This document shows, in pieces, positions 17,189 to 25,845 of a stretch of DNA of 51,485 nucleotides (position 1 is the stretch's first letter; each line of letters starts with the position of its first letter). The translations under genes were made by a program, and so were the position numbers. Location of the stretch: positions 1 through 51,485 of the forward strand of contig JAOUJW010000039.1 in the NCBI GenBank assembly GCA_029882975.1, given 5' to 3'. The stretch is from Gammaproteobacteria bacterium. GTDB lineage: Bacteria; Pseudomonadota; Gammaproteobacteria; SZUA-152. The notes below the pieces were generated by a model. That model saw only the letters and a program-made list of their open reading frames with translations. It did not search any database and was not told where the DNA came from.

Positions 17189-19147
17189 CTACTTGTCGGA
17201 TAAATACCGGCTCAGTTCGGTTTTTACTTTGTGCAGCTCAGAGACGGCGCTCCGCTGTGGCGGCGCACCCAATTGTTCGGTTTCCGATCTGTAATATTCC
17301 AGCTGTGCCTGGGTATCCCATTTCAGCGAATTTTTGCGCCGTACAATTTCTTCAACCGCTTCGGTTTGAGCATAGCGCTGTTCGGAGTCAAAATATCGCT
17401 GCGCCTCTTGAAACAGTACGTCCGGCGTGATGGGTTGGTACAAATCCCGCAACATAGCGACTTTATGATCGTAGGACTTGTTGAAATATACGTTTTTGTC
17501 GGTGAACCAGTCTTCCGGTATATCGAAACGGGCGCTGCGTTCCAGAATAGCATCCATGATAGCTTTGGTGGAGCGGCCGGTAATGAGTTCATTCTGTTGT
17601 TTTAATTCAAACATGAATTTTCCAAAATCGTGAATACTGGCTTTTTTGTATCGTCTGAGCTGTTCCGCCATATAACCTGCAACATCGTCACCAGTGTTAT
17701 TGCTTTGAGTTGCATTTTGGGTCGCAAAGGGTTCGTAGGCATTATCCATAGTAATCAATTTCTGCTTTAGCATTTTCTTGCCGACGATATGTAACATATC
17801 GGCGAAGTCCTCTGCGGTCACCGGACCGTCAACGAGAAGGCGATCGCTAAAGCGGTTACGCATAGCTGAATCCAGCCCGGTGGGTTTGTTCGATGCCGCG
17901 AAGTTGATGACGTTACCGCGCCGCACCGTAAATACACCGTCAAGGTACTGCATTATGATATTGTTAATATCGTTGTCTGCCCCTTGTGCGTCGCTACGGG
18001 TGGAAGTGAGTAGATCGATGTCGTCGAAAATCACTAAGGACAAACTTTGTGTATTGTGAGTCTGGTTTAGTTTCTCCAGCAATATCTTTCCGGTTTTTCC
18101 ATAAAACTCGTCTTTGATGGATTGATCCACGGTAATAATCTGATGTTGTCGACCCACTTGTTCACAGCGTTGGACCAGGCAAGTCATGGCCAGGCGAAAC
18201 AGGGAGGATTTGCCCGTACCGGGTGGGCCATCAAACAAGTTGGTCCAGGATAAACCGCCAAGTTCGAGAATGGGGTTGTGTTCCTGTTCCGGGTCATATA
18301 ACGCCAGTCGGTCTATGTAGCGCAGAATCTTGGTTTTTGCCAAGCGGTTGCCTACAATATCTTGAGCCTGAATGGGCTGAAACGAGGCAGTACTAACCTG
18401 AGCCACGGCTGCACTGGGCAGGCTGACATCTTCGTAACTCTCAAGCGCAACATAGCTGTCCATGATGCGAAATCGATAGCCCGATAAATGTTGGAGAAAA
18501 CCCCGATAAGTAGCAGATTGCTGTTTTGCAAGACCGACGTAGTGCGCGAATATATCCCGGCAATAGGCCGGAAACTCATTGCGGTTTTTAAATACACCAT
18601 ATTCTTTTTGATGCTTGATCAAATTAACCACAATGGGGGCCAAAAGACGCTTGATCAGCACTTCTTCCTGAATCTGGGTTTGCAGTTTTATCTGACATAA
18701 ATCCAATTTTTCGAATTCATCATCAATACCGGATTGGCTTAACAGTTCATCCAGTTTTTTGTGCGCATAAACAGATGCCGAAAAAGTTGCATAGTTGCCG
18801 CAAAATCCCCGCAACAAATCAATAGCCGGGTCTTTAGTGGCGTCGGGTGAGGCAATAATTTTTTGTTTCAGGTCGGTTTTATCCGCCAGCAATTTGTAGA
18901 CGCTTTTGAAAACCTGAAAACTTTCGCGCAGCGTAATATAAGTGCCGCGTTCTGTGTCATTCATGATGTATTTTTCTTCCGGATCCAAACCGGTGATCAG
19001 CTCGGGTAGCGCATGGGATTGGTTTTGATAAAAATAATCCACAAAAAGGCTTTCAACACTGTCCTTATGGACAGCGATTTCATCCGGGCCGATGTCGATG
19101 GGGTTATTCTGTGCTTTCAAACAAGCCTCCACGATCGCTGAGACCAA
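17189..19147 (-). CDS. AAA+ ATPase with long helical N-terminal domain
   Basis: 652 residues. The first 270 are helical and lack a known domain. The AAA+ module follows: Walker A G-P-P-G-T-G-K-S-S (K313), Walker B V-I-F-D-D-I-D (D375, D376), a sensor 1-like A-A-S-N-K-P-T-G-L-D, and R-N-R-F-S-D-R-L, which holds the likely arginine finger. This order is that of the FtsH/katanin/spastin (classical AAA) clade, suggesting a hexamer that remodels or unfolds a protein partner. There is no protease domain and no membrane helix. It overlaps the preceding gene by 44 nt and is the only enzyme recognised in the operon, so it is likely the motor of the system. Confidence 0.9.
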   Translation of the reverse strand: MVSAIVEACLKAQNNPIDIGPDEIAVHKDSVESLFVDYFYQNQSHALPELITGLDPEEKYIMNDTERGTYITLRESFQVFKSVYKLLADKTDLKQKIIASPDATKDPAIDLLRGFCGNYATFSASVYAHKKLDELLSQSGIDDEFEKLDLCQIKLQTQIQEEVLIKRLLAPIVVNLIKHQKEYGVFKNRNEFPAYCRDIFAHYVGLAKQQSATYRGFLQHLSGYRFRIMDSYVALESYEDVSLPSAAVAQVSTASFQPIQAQDIVGNRLAKTKILRYIDRLALYDPEQEHNPILELGGLSWTNLFDGPPGTGKSSLFRLAMTCLVQRCEQVGRQHQIITVDQSIKDEFYGKTGKILLEKLNQTHNTQSLSLVIFDDIDLLTSTRSDAQGADNDINNIIMQYLDGVFTVRRGNVINFAASNKPTGLDSAMRNRFSDRLLVDGPVTAEDFADMLHIVGKKMLKQKLITMDNAYEPFATQNATQSNNTGDDVAGYMAEQLRRYKKASIHDFGKFMFELKQQNELITGRSTKAIMDAILERSARFDIPEDWFTDKNVYFNKSYDHKVAMLRDLYQPITPDVLFQEAQRYFDSEQRYAQTEAVEEIVRRKNSLKWDTQAQLEYYRSETEQLGAPPQRSAVSELHKVKTELSRYLSDK

Positions 19148-20294
19148 ACATTTTTACATGCCTGTCTATTTTAATATTGTGATAGTGCGCTTTTTGAATC
19201 AAACGGTGCGGCAATATCATGAACGTTGGGGTAACCAGTGTTTTGGAAAAATGTCCTAAATGTCTGTCGCCGGATAACCAGGCTTTGATCCAGTTCTTCT
19301 TATTGCTGGATTCACCAATGCGATGAACGGAATACATTTTAAATGTCATTATGGAGTCGGTATCCGCTCCTTTGGAGAGCAATTCCTGTACGGCGTCCGG
19401 GTTTTCCGTAAAGCGGTTGTAAAACGGTCCCACGTCAATACGTTGAATTAAATGCACTTGAATTCCAAGAATGTCCTCTATGGTTTCCGCCATATAATCC
19501 AGCTCTCTGTCAATGGAGAGGTTAGTGCATTTTAAAAAGGCTTCTCGTAACTCCGAGAACAAGGTTGAGCCGTCGGGTGAGGCAGAAGGAAACTTAAAAT
19601 GCACTGCGTAAAAACGCGGGGTATTAAAGTTTTCTTCCAGTCTTTGTACGCAGACGACAAAGTGGTTGTCCTCTTCGTGGCCCAATTGTACCGGCTCTCC
19701 AAAGCGAATGCTGCTTAATTCCGGAATATTACGCAGTCCCGTGACAATATTCTTGGTCATTTTCGCTTCGACAATATCTGCAGGGAAAACACCGCGAAAA
19801 ATACTGAACAGGGCATCGTCCACCAGACGTTTATTGCTGACGTTTTCGTTACCATTGCTTAAGGCGGATTTACGTTCCTTGTTCAGGAAGTGCAAATCAC
19901 GAACGAAAAGGGGGAAGCCCGATTCCGTTGGGTCTATGGACAGATCGATACTTTCCCGATCAAGAAATTTGTCGCGTTGCATACGAGTGCGCAGAATGTC
20001 GGTGACGTCCAACAGAATTTTCAAAAAATCCTGCAGCTGCGCACGATTGTTAAAGGACTGAATCACGTCTTGTTGAAACAGCATCCACATATGCGCCAAC
20101 ATGGATTTCAATTCATTTAAGTGCAACAAACCATCATCCATCTCAAGGGTTTTAAAGTTTTTCCCCTTAATACTGGACATGGTGGAGCGTCCGGCCACTG
20201 AAATTTGGTCACTGTCGTGAATACGTTTCATAGTGCCGGACGATTCCTGTCGGTGCAAAACCACAAGGGGGCTAAGCTCACTCGCTGTCTCCAT
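19104..20294 (-). CDS. Unknown cytoplasmic protein of the AAA+ operon
   Basis: 396 residues, no signal peptide or membrane helix. The region 50-110 is helical, while 200-330 looks alpha/beta with hydrophobic strands (H-F-V-V-C-V-Q, R-F-Y-A-V-H-F-K-F). No known domain or catalytic motif is visible. The gene overlaps the coiled-coil gene by 17 nt and the ATPase gene by 44 nt, unusually deep overlaps that argue for conserved co-translation. It could be an adaptor or substrate of the ATPase; that is inference from position only. Confidence 0.78.
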   Translation of the reverse strand: METASELSPLVVLHRQESSGTMKRIHDSDQISVAGRSTMSSIKGKNFKTLEMDDGLLHLNELKSMLAHMWMLFQQDVIQSFNNRAQLQDFLKILLDVTDILRTRMQRDKFLDRESIDLSIDPTESGFPLFVRDLHFLNKERKSALSNGNENVSNKRLVDDALFSIFRGVFPADIVEAKMTKNIVTGLRNIPELSSIRFGEPVQLGHEEDNHFVVCVQRLEENFNTPRFYAVHFKFPSASPDGSTLFSELREAFLKCTNLSIDRELDYMAETIEDILGIQVHLIQRIDVGPFYNRFTENPDAVQELLSKGADTDSIMTFKMYSVHRIGESSNKKNWIKAWLSGDRHLGHFSKTLVTPTFMILPHRLIQKAHYHNIKIDRHVKMFGLSDRGGLFESTE

Positions 20295-21387
20295 AGCGTT
20301 CCTGCTGAGACATTTTGGCCTGCTGTCTTACTTTGTCGTAGCGTTCGTTGAAAGTTTTCATGGTATCTTCCATACGATTCATATAGCCACGCATAACTTG
20401 CTCATCAATCAGCTGAATTTCCGCTCGGGCCATGGTGGCATCACTGACGGACTGAGCCGATTGCGTAATGATGTCAATGGACTGATCCGTAGCCACATTG
20501 ACGGCTTTATCCAGAGATTCCATCCCCTTGGTGGTCATCATGATTTTCACCGCCTCCGGTGCGGCCATGTAGATATCGGTTACGTTATCGATCTTTTCCT
20601 TGATCATAGTGGCTTGAATACCCAGATCACGTACCATTTTTTCGAAGGCATCGCGAGACTGAATATTGCCTTGGTAAGCCTGTTGCGCCTGATTGTAAAT
20701 GGTCAGCACTTGGTCATGCTCGTTACGCACATTGGTTAATTGTTTGTACAGGTTTTCCTTTTCCTCCACCAGTTTGGCTTGTTCGGAAGCCTCAGCTTGG
20801 TTGTACTTGTTTTCCATTTCCGCATAGGCTTCGGTCAAGGCATCCAGTTTTTCCTTTAAGGCCGCTTCCTGTGGTTCGTACTCGGAAATTTTCGTAACAA
20901 TAATGTCTACATTGGTTTGCAAGCGGGCGTAACTGCTCAAAGCATCTTCGCGCACATTGATGATTTCATCATACAGTTGCTCACCGTAGTCAAGAATCAT
21001 TTTCAGGTTTTCCCGCGGACCTTGCTCCTTTAAACGGGTTACGCGCATTCGGTTGGCGCTATCGGTAGAGAACAAGCGCACCAGTTTTTCCCAGCCTCGG
21101 TAGTTCTTGCTCTCCGCGGCGAATTGAACGTATGCACCCAAACTGTCCGTAAGCCCAGTGGACAAATCGGCAATGGTGCCATTAAAGCTGCCGTATTGCT
21201 CCAAGCCTTGATCCAGTTTGGACAAGGTGCTATCAGCCGTTTTGAGGCCTTCCACGTTCATGCCCTGGTAAAGTTTCTCAGACTGTTCCAAACCCTGGTA
21301 AAGATCATTGGTGAGACTTTGACGCTGTTTGCGTAAGGACTCCAGTTTTTGGGATTTTTCCCGCAGCAGCTCCATATTTTCTTTCAT
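20278..21387 (-). CDS. Coiled-coil protein, first gene of the AAA+ operon
   Basis: 369 residues, rich in Glu, Lys, Gln and Leu, with long predicted coiled coils (about 1-35, 150-270 and 325-365) and no membrane segment or signal peptide. A short conserved-looking stretch around D-Y-G-E-Q-L-Y-D-E-I-I-N-V-R-E-D-A-L (residues 133-150) recalls the helical core of TelA-type proteins, but the similarity is too weak to assign. ATG 21387 has only a weak AAAGGT site. A sigma70-like promoter and a 16-bp palindrome lie about 50-90 nt upstream. Confidence 0.8.
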   Translation of the reverse strand: MKENMELLREKSQKLESLRKQRQSLTNDLYQGLEQSEKLYQGMNVEGLKTADSTLSKLDQGLEQYGSFNGTIADLSTGLTDSLGAYVQFAAESKNYRGWEKLVRLFSTDSANRMRVTRLKEQGPRENLKMILDYGEQLYDEIINVREDALSSYARLQTNVDIIVTKISEYEPQEAALKEKLDALTEAYAEMENKYNQAEASEQAKLVEEKENLYKQLTNVRNEHDQVLTIYNQAQQAYQGNIQSRDAFEKMVRDLGIQATMIKEKIDNVTDIYMAAPEAVKIMMTTKGMESLDKAVNVATDQSIDIITQSAQSVSDATMARAEIQLIDEQVMRGYMNRMEDTMKTFNERYDKVRQQAKMSQQERYGDSE

Positions 21388-21438
21388 GTTCTTGTTACCT
21401 TTATTGGTCTGTTAATGGTTTAAGCTGTGCAAAGCACC

Positions 21439-21454
21439 GTCTGTAAATACAGAC
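21439..21454. promoter_or_regulatory. 16-bp palindromic operator candidate
   Basis: GTCTGTAAATACAGAC is a 7+2+7 inverted repeat. It lies directly downstream of the -10 hexamer of the AAA+ operon promoter, where a repressor would block transcription start. It contains CTGT-N4-ACAG, so it is not a canonical LexA box (which needs N8). Confidence 0.5.
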
Positions 21455-21482
21455 ACATTAAACCATAAGTGGGGGTGGTCAA
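21455..21482 (-). promoter_or_regulatory. Sigma70-like promoter of the AAA+ operon
   Basis: On the minus strand TTGACC (21482-21477) and TAATGT (21460-21455) are separated by 16 bp, with the predicted start near 21448, inside the palindrome. Confidence 0.45.
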
Positions 21483-21579
21483 AAATAATTCAATTGTTAA
21501 CATTCACACGCTAAGAACTTGAACTTACAGGGCGAAATGTTGTCTCGGTGTTACATTATTGGCTATTTTTGGCCCATTG

Positions 21580-22239
21580 TCACCTAAGCCGGGCTTGGTT
21601 TCTCCAAACCAAAAACAACACAGCAAGGGATATAACACACCAAGCGCTAATCCAAACGATGGTGGGTACATGTGTGAGCTGTGCCAATTGAGCGGCATCG
21701 TTTTTTGTCGTACTTCCCAATAAAAATGTGGGTGCTCTAATGGCACTGACCATGACATAGATACCGGAAAATTCAATCAACACAGGAAAGATACGACCCA
21801 GGGTGAAATAGAAGGCGACAGACAAGATTGAGCAAATAACAATCAAAATAATCCAGCTGGTCGCATCGCGGGCCCACAGTAAACCGCTGATTCCGATGAG
21901 CACTGCCATGAGTAAAGCCATCCAATGGCTGACTGCACCTGTCATACGTGCACCCAGATATATTAAAGCCCCCCATAAAGCCGCTCCCAGGTAACCGGAA
22001 AAAGCAATCAGTGCGCCGCGACCGCCAATTGTATAACAGACTCCACTGCCGTCGAAATTCAACTCGATATTACGAATGCTGCCGCCACTGAGTATAGCCG
22101 CAATCCCATGTGAGATTTCATGGAAATAGGTTTCCAACCAGGAAAAGGGCCAGTGAAGCACCGGTACTTGAGACAAGCCAATGGCTCCTAGCACCAAAAG
22201 CAAAAAGGTGATATGCGGTTTCAGCGGAATTGCCGGCAT
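21580..22239 (-). CDS. M50B-like membrane zinc metallopeptidase
   Basis: About 219 residues from ATG 22239; an in-frame TTG two codons upstream is less likely. An H-E-I-S-H motif (HExxH) follows the first membrane segment, at about residue 42, with a G-G-S-I-R-N-I-E-L strand after it and six or so membrane helices, as in the PF13398 M50B-like family. A third zinc ligand was not located with certainty. Substrate unknown; related proteins have been linked to regulated intramembrane proteolysis or housekeeping. The start lies two bases after the stop of a short propeller-like ORF, so the two are co-transcribed. Downstream is the promoter of the AAA+ operon, on the same strand. Confidence 0.82.
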   Translation of the reverse strand: MPAIPLKPHITFLLLVLGAIGLSQVPVLHWPFSWLETYFHEISHGIAAILSGGSIRNIELNFDGSGVCYTIGGRGALIAFSGYLGAALWGALIYLGARMTGAVSHWMALLMAVLIGISGLLWARDATSWIILIVICSILSVAFYFTLGRIFPVLIEFSGIYVMVSAIRAPTFLLGSTTKNDAAQLAQLTHVPTIVWISAWCVISLAVLFLVWRNQARLR

Positions 22240-22241
22240 TA

Positions 22242-22493
22242 TCAAAATGCCGGTTGTATGACCACTCGACTGGTACCTGCCAGAAAAACAGTGCCACCAT
22301 CTGCGCTCAATAGCATCTTTGGATAACTGCCGGGAGTGGAAATAGCCACACCCGTTCCAATTTCAGGGAGGACGCTGTTAATATCCGGATTGCTCAGATC
22401 GTATTTTCTCAAGGTACTGCTGTCCAGTGCATAAAGGCTGTTGCCATCCAGGCTAAAGGCGACCGCTGTGGACGTAATGGGTAATCTTCCCAT
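22242..22493 (-). pseudogene. Beta-propeller fragment (probable remnant)
   Basis: 83 residues with two propeller-like blades (A-V-A-F-S-L-D-G-N-S-L-Y-A-L-D and M-L-L-S-A-D-G-G-T-V-F-L-A-G). This is far too short for a complete propeller and has no signal sequence. The frame is open upstream of its ATG and overlaps the end of the lipoprotein fragment that precedes it, so the two probably derive from one lipoprotein with a propeller that suffered a frameshift and an internal deletion. Confidence 0.5.
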
Positions 22494-22702
22494 CAGCGGT
22501 TGGCGTCGATAGGAGTTTCCACAAGGTTGCCGTTTGATGCTTGGCTGCTAACGCTAACGGCGGGGGTGGCAGCATCAAAAACCAAGGCTTGAGTCGATAC
22601 CGAAAACTGTTTGCCGGGCTCGCTGCTCTCATCGCCACCGCAAGCCGATAATAAAAATATAGGAATAAATAATAATGTATAAAAATACCTGCTCAGCATC
22701 AC
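22493..22702 (-). pseudogene. Lipoprotein N-terminus (probable remnant)
   Basis: 69 residues. A signal peptide ends in the lipobox L-L-S-A-C (Cys at about residue 21), followed by G-G-D-E-S-S and a short beta-rich segment. The stop overlaps the ATG of the propeller fragment as TGATG. It could be a real short lipoprotein, but the joined reading with the next frame suggests a broken gene. Confidence 0.5.
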
Positions 22703-22846
22703 AACTTTCCTTAAATATATAGTACCGGGAAAATAATCACCTTAGGTTCTATTTCCTTAGGTTCTGTATTACAGTGTAACGTGATGGTAAACGATCAGGG
22801 AGAGTAAAATCCAGGAAATATTCGAGGTCAGTTTTAGTTTAACTAC

Positions 22847-23314
22847 TTACTTATATGTTGACTGGCTTCTCTTTGTTATTAGCTGAACGGAGATATAAGC
22901 AGCTATGGTTCCCAGCGTGAGAGACAAGATGTCCAAAGGGTCGTAATAACCGGTCCCTAAGACATCTCGCATCATTCCGTTTCTGAGTACAGATGGGCTT
23001 TGGAGTATTTCTAAAATAGTTTCAATACATAACCACGTGATGCAAATAAGAAGTATGTTTTTACGATTTGGCTCCACCACTGCAGCGGAGTACAAAATAA
23101 ACGCATACACGTGGAAAAAACTGGGCAGATTACCGAAGAACCCTTGTACGGGAGTAATGTCGGTCAAGCCGATATGCAGTGCCGTTGGCAGGAATCGGGT
23201 GGAACCGGCCTCACGGGCCACCAGGTAAACGACGAGTCCAAGAGCAAGAGAAATGGATGCAAGTACGACAAGACGCACTTGGGGGGACGCTATAATTGGC
23301 CTGGCAATGTACAA
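22847..23314 (-). CDS. VanZ-like membrane protein
   Basis: 155 residues with four hydrophobic segments (about 12-32, 62-80, 86-104 and 125-146). The F-F-G-N-L-P-S-F-F-H-V-Y segment and the C-terminal Y-D-P-L-D-I-L-S-L-T-L-G-T segment fit the VanZ/YoaI-type layout, in which an acidic pair precedes the last helix. Function unknown; a role in envelope or lipid handling is only a family guess. The gene has its own 320-nt upstream region with a TATAAT at 23446-23451. Confidence 0.6.
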   Translation of the reverse strand: MYIARPIIASPQVRLVVLASISLALGLVVYLVAREAGSTRFLPTALHIGLTDITPVQGFFGNLPSFFHVYAFILYSAAVVEPNRKNILLICITWLCIETILEILQSPSVLRNGMMRDVLGTGYYDPLDILSLTLGTIAAYISVQLITKRSQSTYK

Positions 23315-23635
23315 CTCGTTTCTCCCTGCAACAAAGCTTGGAAATCAAGTAATGCATGGCCGCAATTAGACCAAGTCAAATTGCTGATGTACTTTTTTGT
23401 TTGTTGTATTTGCCTGTGTTTCTCGCAAGTTTAATCCACGGTCATATTATAATTCTTGCAGTTTACGTATAGTTTTCAAGTAAATAAAAGGGTTGGTGGA
23501 AAACAAAGTCAATAACAATGATATTTGACAAACTATTCTAAATAGCACAACCGCTGGTGTGGTTTAGGAATAAAAAACATCACAACTCGTTGTTAAATAT
23601 AGATAAATACAGGATTGTTCCGATTGGCCGATGTC
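23315..23635. other. Intergenic region between the diguanylate cyclase stop and the VanZ-like start
   Basis: 321 nt, AT-rich. On the minus strand TATAAT (23451-23446) could be a -10 for the VanZ-like gene, but no clear -35 is found at the right distance. No hairpin terminator with a T-run was seen after the cyclase. Confidence 0.35.
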
Positions 23636-25312
23636 TTACTTGGATTGAAATCCAATAGCAGTAACGTTGTTGTGCGTTAAACCGTCAGGATTATCGTCAA
23701 GCGTGGCTACACTCACCTTGTTTTTACCGCTGTGTTTGGCTTCATAGAGTGCTTTGTCTGCTGATTGTATTATCCACTCATCTGACATATAGCTTTCTAC
23801 TTTGGTAACCGTGATAACTCCTATGCTGATTGTGACTACAGTGGCAACATCGGATTTTTCATGAGGAATGGATAACGTGGATACCGCATTGCGAATGTTT
23901 TCGGCCACCATTTTTGCCCCTTCCTCGAAGGTTTCCGGTAAAATAACGGCAATTTCCTCGCCTCCGTATCGCGCCGGCAGATCGGCAGGTCGATTGGCAT
24001 TTTCCTTAAATACTCCTGCGACTAAGGCCAGACAATGATCACCTATAACATGGCCATACGTATCGTTGTATGCTTTAAAATTATCTATATCAGCAATGAG
24101 TAAAGACAGGGGAAATCCGGTTCTTTTTGCGCGTTTCAATTCCGAACGAAGATAATCGTTAAAAGCATGGCGGTTCGCAATTTTCATTACCGGGTCGTAT
24201 TTTGACAGTTTTTTCAATTGCAAATTGGTTTTAATCAGTTCTTGTTCGTATTGATTTCGTTTTTTTATCTCCTGGCTGAGACGCGTATTTATGCTCAGGA
24301 TACGCTTCCTGCTGGAACGTAACATAAATAGATAGCCTGATAAGCAAATCGACAGGAAAATGCCAAAAATGAACGGTACGGTCAATTCATAGAAATTTCT
24401 TGCTCCGTAACGACTCAAGTCGCTGGAAATGGTAACGTTCCATATCTGATTGGCGACTCGAATGTCCTCATTAAAAGAGTGCTGGTTAAAATTATTTGCT
24501 TCACCTTTTTTGTACATAGTGACTCTATCGTGTTTTTGAGACACCGATAGCGACACACCTCGTGCAAAATTTCCTAAAAAGGTTTTGTCGATGATATCGT
24601 CTATTCGTATCACGCACACAACCAACCCAAGTATTTGCGGGCTATCTATTTTCAACAAAGGCGAATACGTGTTCCTTTTTAAAACCGGTATAGCTGCCAG
24701 TACCGAATAGGATTCACTGTCTTCCTGGACTAAACGGACTCGAGTGGAAATAGTAAGAGCGTTTCTGGCAATCGTCTTTTCTATAAATTGTCTTCGGGAA
24801 TCACTTGAATTCAGGTCGAATCCCATGGCATTCGTATTTCCTGCCTGAGGATGTATAAAGGTCACAGGATAATAAAAGGGTCGCTTATTTGCCAAAATCA
24901 GGTTTCGGTTAGAGTCCATTTCGGTAATTTTGTAGCCAATAATATTTTTGGAAATTTTTTGTTCGTGCTTGTCACGGGTGGCTCCCCGTACCAATGGTAC
25001 CCATTCCCATGCTTTTACTTCCGGGTGCAAAGTTGAAAAGCTTTTGGTGTACTCTTGAAACTCCTCATATGTGACTTCTTCACTACTGTCATAAAAAGTG
25101 GACAGATAGTGTAAGGAATTAATGCTTTTGTTTATGTTGTTTGATAAGAGTACCAGTAACCGGGAAGCCTCCCAGTTAAATTCGCCCGTTGCCAAATCAC
25201 GATTGGACAAATATAAGCCCCAGCAAAACAGTAAAGTGATAACAATTCCGCTAACAGCAGTGGCAACAACAATTTTATCCTGAAGTGGATGAGTTGATTT
25301 AAGACTGATCAT
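23636..25312 (-). CDS. Diguanylate cyclase with periplasmic CHASE sensor
   Basis: 558 residues. Membrane helices at about 15-33 and 308-330 flank a periplasmic CHASE domain (W-E-W-V-P-L-V near residue 95 is typical). A short coiled coil leads to the GGDEF domain. The active-site loop is G-G-E-E-I (residues 450-454), an accepted variant of GG[D/E]EF. An allosteric I-site R-P-A-D starts nine residues upstream (R441), so product inhibition is probably kept. It makes c-di-GMP from two GTP in response to a small periplasmic ligand of unknown kind. It stands alone as a transcription unit, with no phosphodiesterase nearby. Confidence 0.93.
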   Translation of the reverse strand: MISLKSTHPLQDKIVVATAVSGIVITLLFCWGLYLSNRDLATGEFNWEASRLLVLLSNNINKSINSLHYLSTFYDSSEEVTYEEFQEYTKSFSTLHPEVKAWEWVPLVRGATRDKHEQKISKNIIGYKITEMDSNRNLILANKRPFYYPVTFIHPQAGNTNAMGFDLNSSDSRRQFIEKTIARNALTISTRVRLVQEDSESYSVLAAIPVLKRNTYSPLLKIDSPQILGLVVCVIRIDDIIDKTFLGNFARGVSLSVSQKHDRVTMYKKGEANNFNQHSFNEDIRVANQIWNVTISSDLSRYGARNFYELTVPFIFGIFLSICLSGYLFMLRSSRKRILSINTRLSQEIKKRNQYEQELIKTNLQLKKLSKYDPVMKIANRHAFNDYLRSELKRAKRTGFPLSLLIADIDNFKAYNDTYGHVIGDHCLALVAGVFKENANRPADLPARYGGEEIAVILPETFEEGAKMVAENIRNAVSTLSIPHEKSDVATVVTISIGVITVTKVESYMSDEWIIQSADKALYEAKHSGKNKVSVATLDDNPDGLTHNNVTAIGFQSK

Positions 25313-25845
25313 ACCTGTACTTTACGACAGCAATTGCACAAAATATAGAAGCCTCGGTAGGTTTTTTGTCACAATGTTGTGAAATTCACTACTTAAAATA
25401 GTGCTTTTAATCAATCTCTTACGTAATATTTCTGAGTGTCTACGTGTCCTGTCGTGATTATGAGTTGCGATTGGGGAAAAACCGAAATTGTGCCCCAGAA
25501 CGGTGCGAGTTTGAGTTCTTTGAAAGACTCCGTAGTTGAACTTAAGCGTTGCCGGTTCAATGGGTACCATTCCTAGTAAAAATACGTAGTAGCAAATCGA
25601 ATAGAGCAGTTGTCCATGTAAGTGGGAGTTTTAACGGAAACCGGGGGGGTGGCACTTTTGTATTTCTACCGGATTTAATCGTAACAACAATTTTTACAAT
25701 TGCGCAGCCGCTTATGTTACCTGTCACTCCTGTATAAGCCTTTCTATTTATTGAGTTTGTGGCCCTTCGTAAATTGCTCTCCAACTATCATATCCCGTAG
25801 CGTATCAATATTTCCCGTCCTTTGCCGTTAAAAAGCACACAGTAT
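25313..25845. other. Long intergenic region between divergent genes
   Basis: 533 nt between the cyclase start (minus) and the chemoreceptor-like start (plus). A small inverted repeat CACTA/TAGTG at 25387-25403 followed by CTTTT resembles a weak terminator on the plus strand. Around 25635-25655 a run of seven G within a G-rich patch stands out. Two short overlapping open frames in 25549-25784 on opposite strands show no ribosome site or protein-like composition. I see no known RNA gene; a decayed gene or an unannotated small RNA is possible. Confidence 0.35.

Noticed and set aside
21439-21454. LexA (SOS) box
   Set aside because: The palindrome has CTGT and ACAG separated by four bases; the LexA consensus needs eight.
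21525-21776. 83-residue minus-strand frame over the end of the M50B-like gene
   Set aside because: Out-of-frame shadow; the M50B-like frame has the HExxH motif and membrane helices.
22453-22638. 61-residue minus-strand frame between the lipoprotein and propeller fragments
   Set aside because: Third reading frame of the same region with no ribosome site and a composition unlike a folded protein.
25549-25784. Two small overlapping ORFs on opposite strands
   Set aside because: No ribosome sites, no recognised domain, and each is the mirror of the other; kept only as an unexplained intergenic region.
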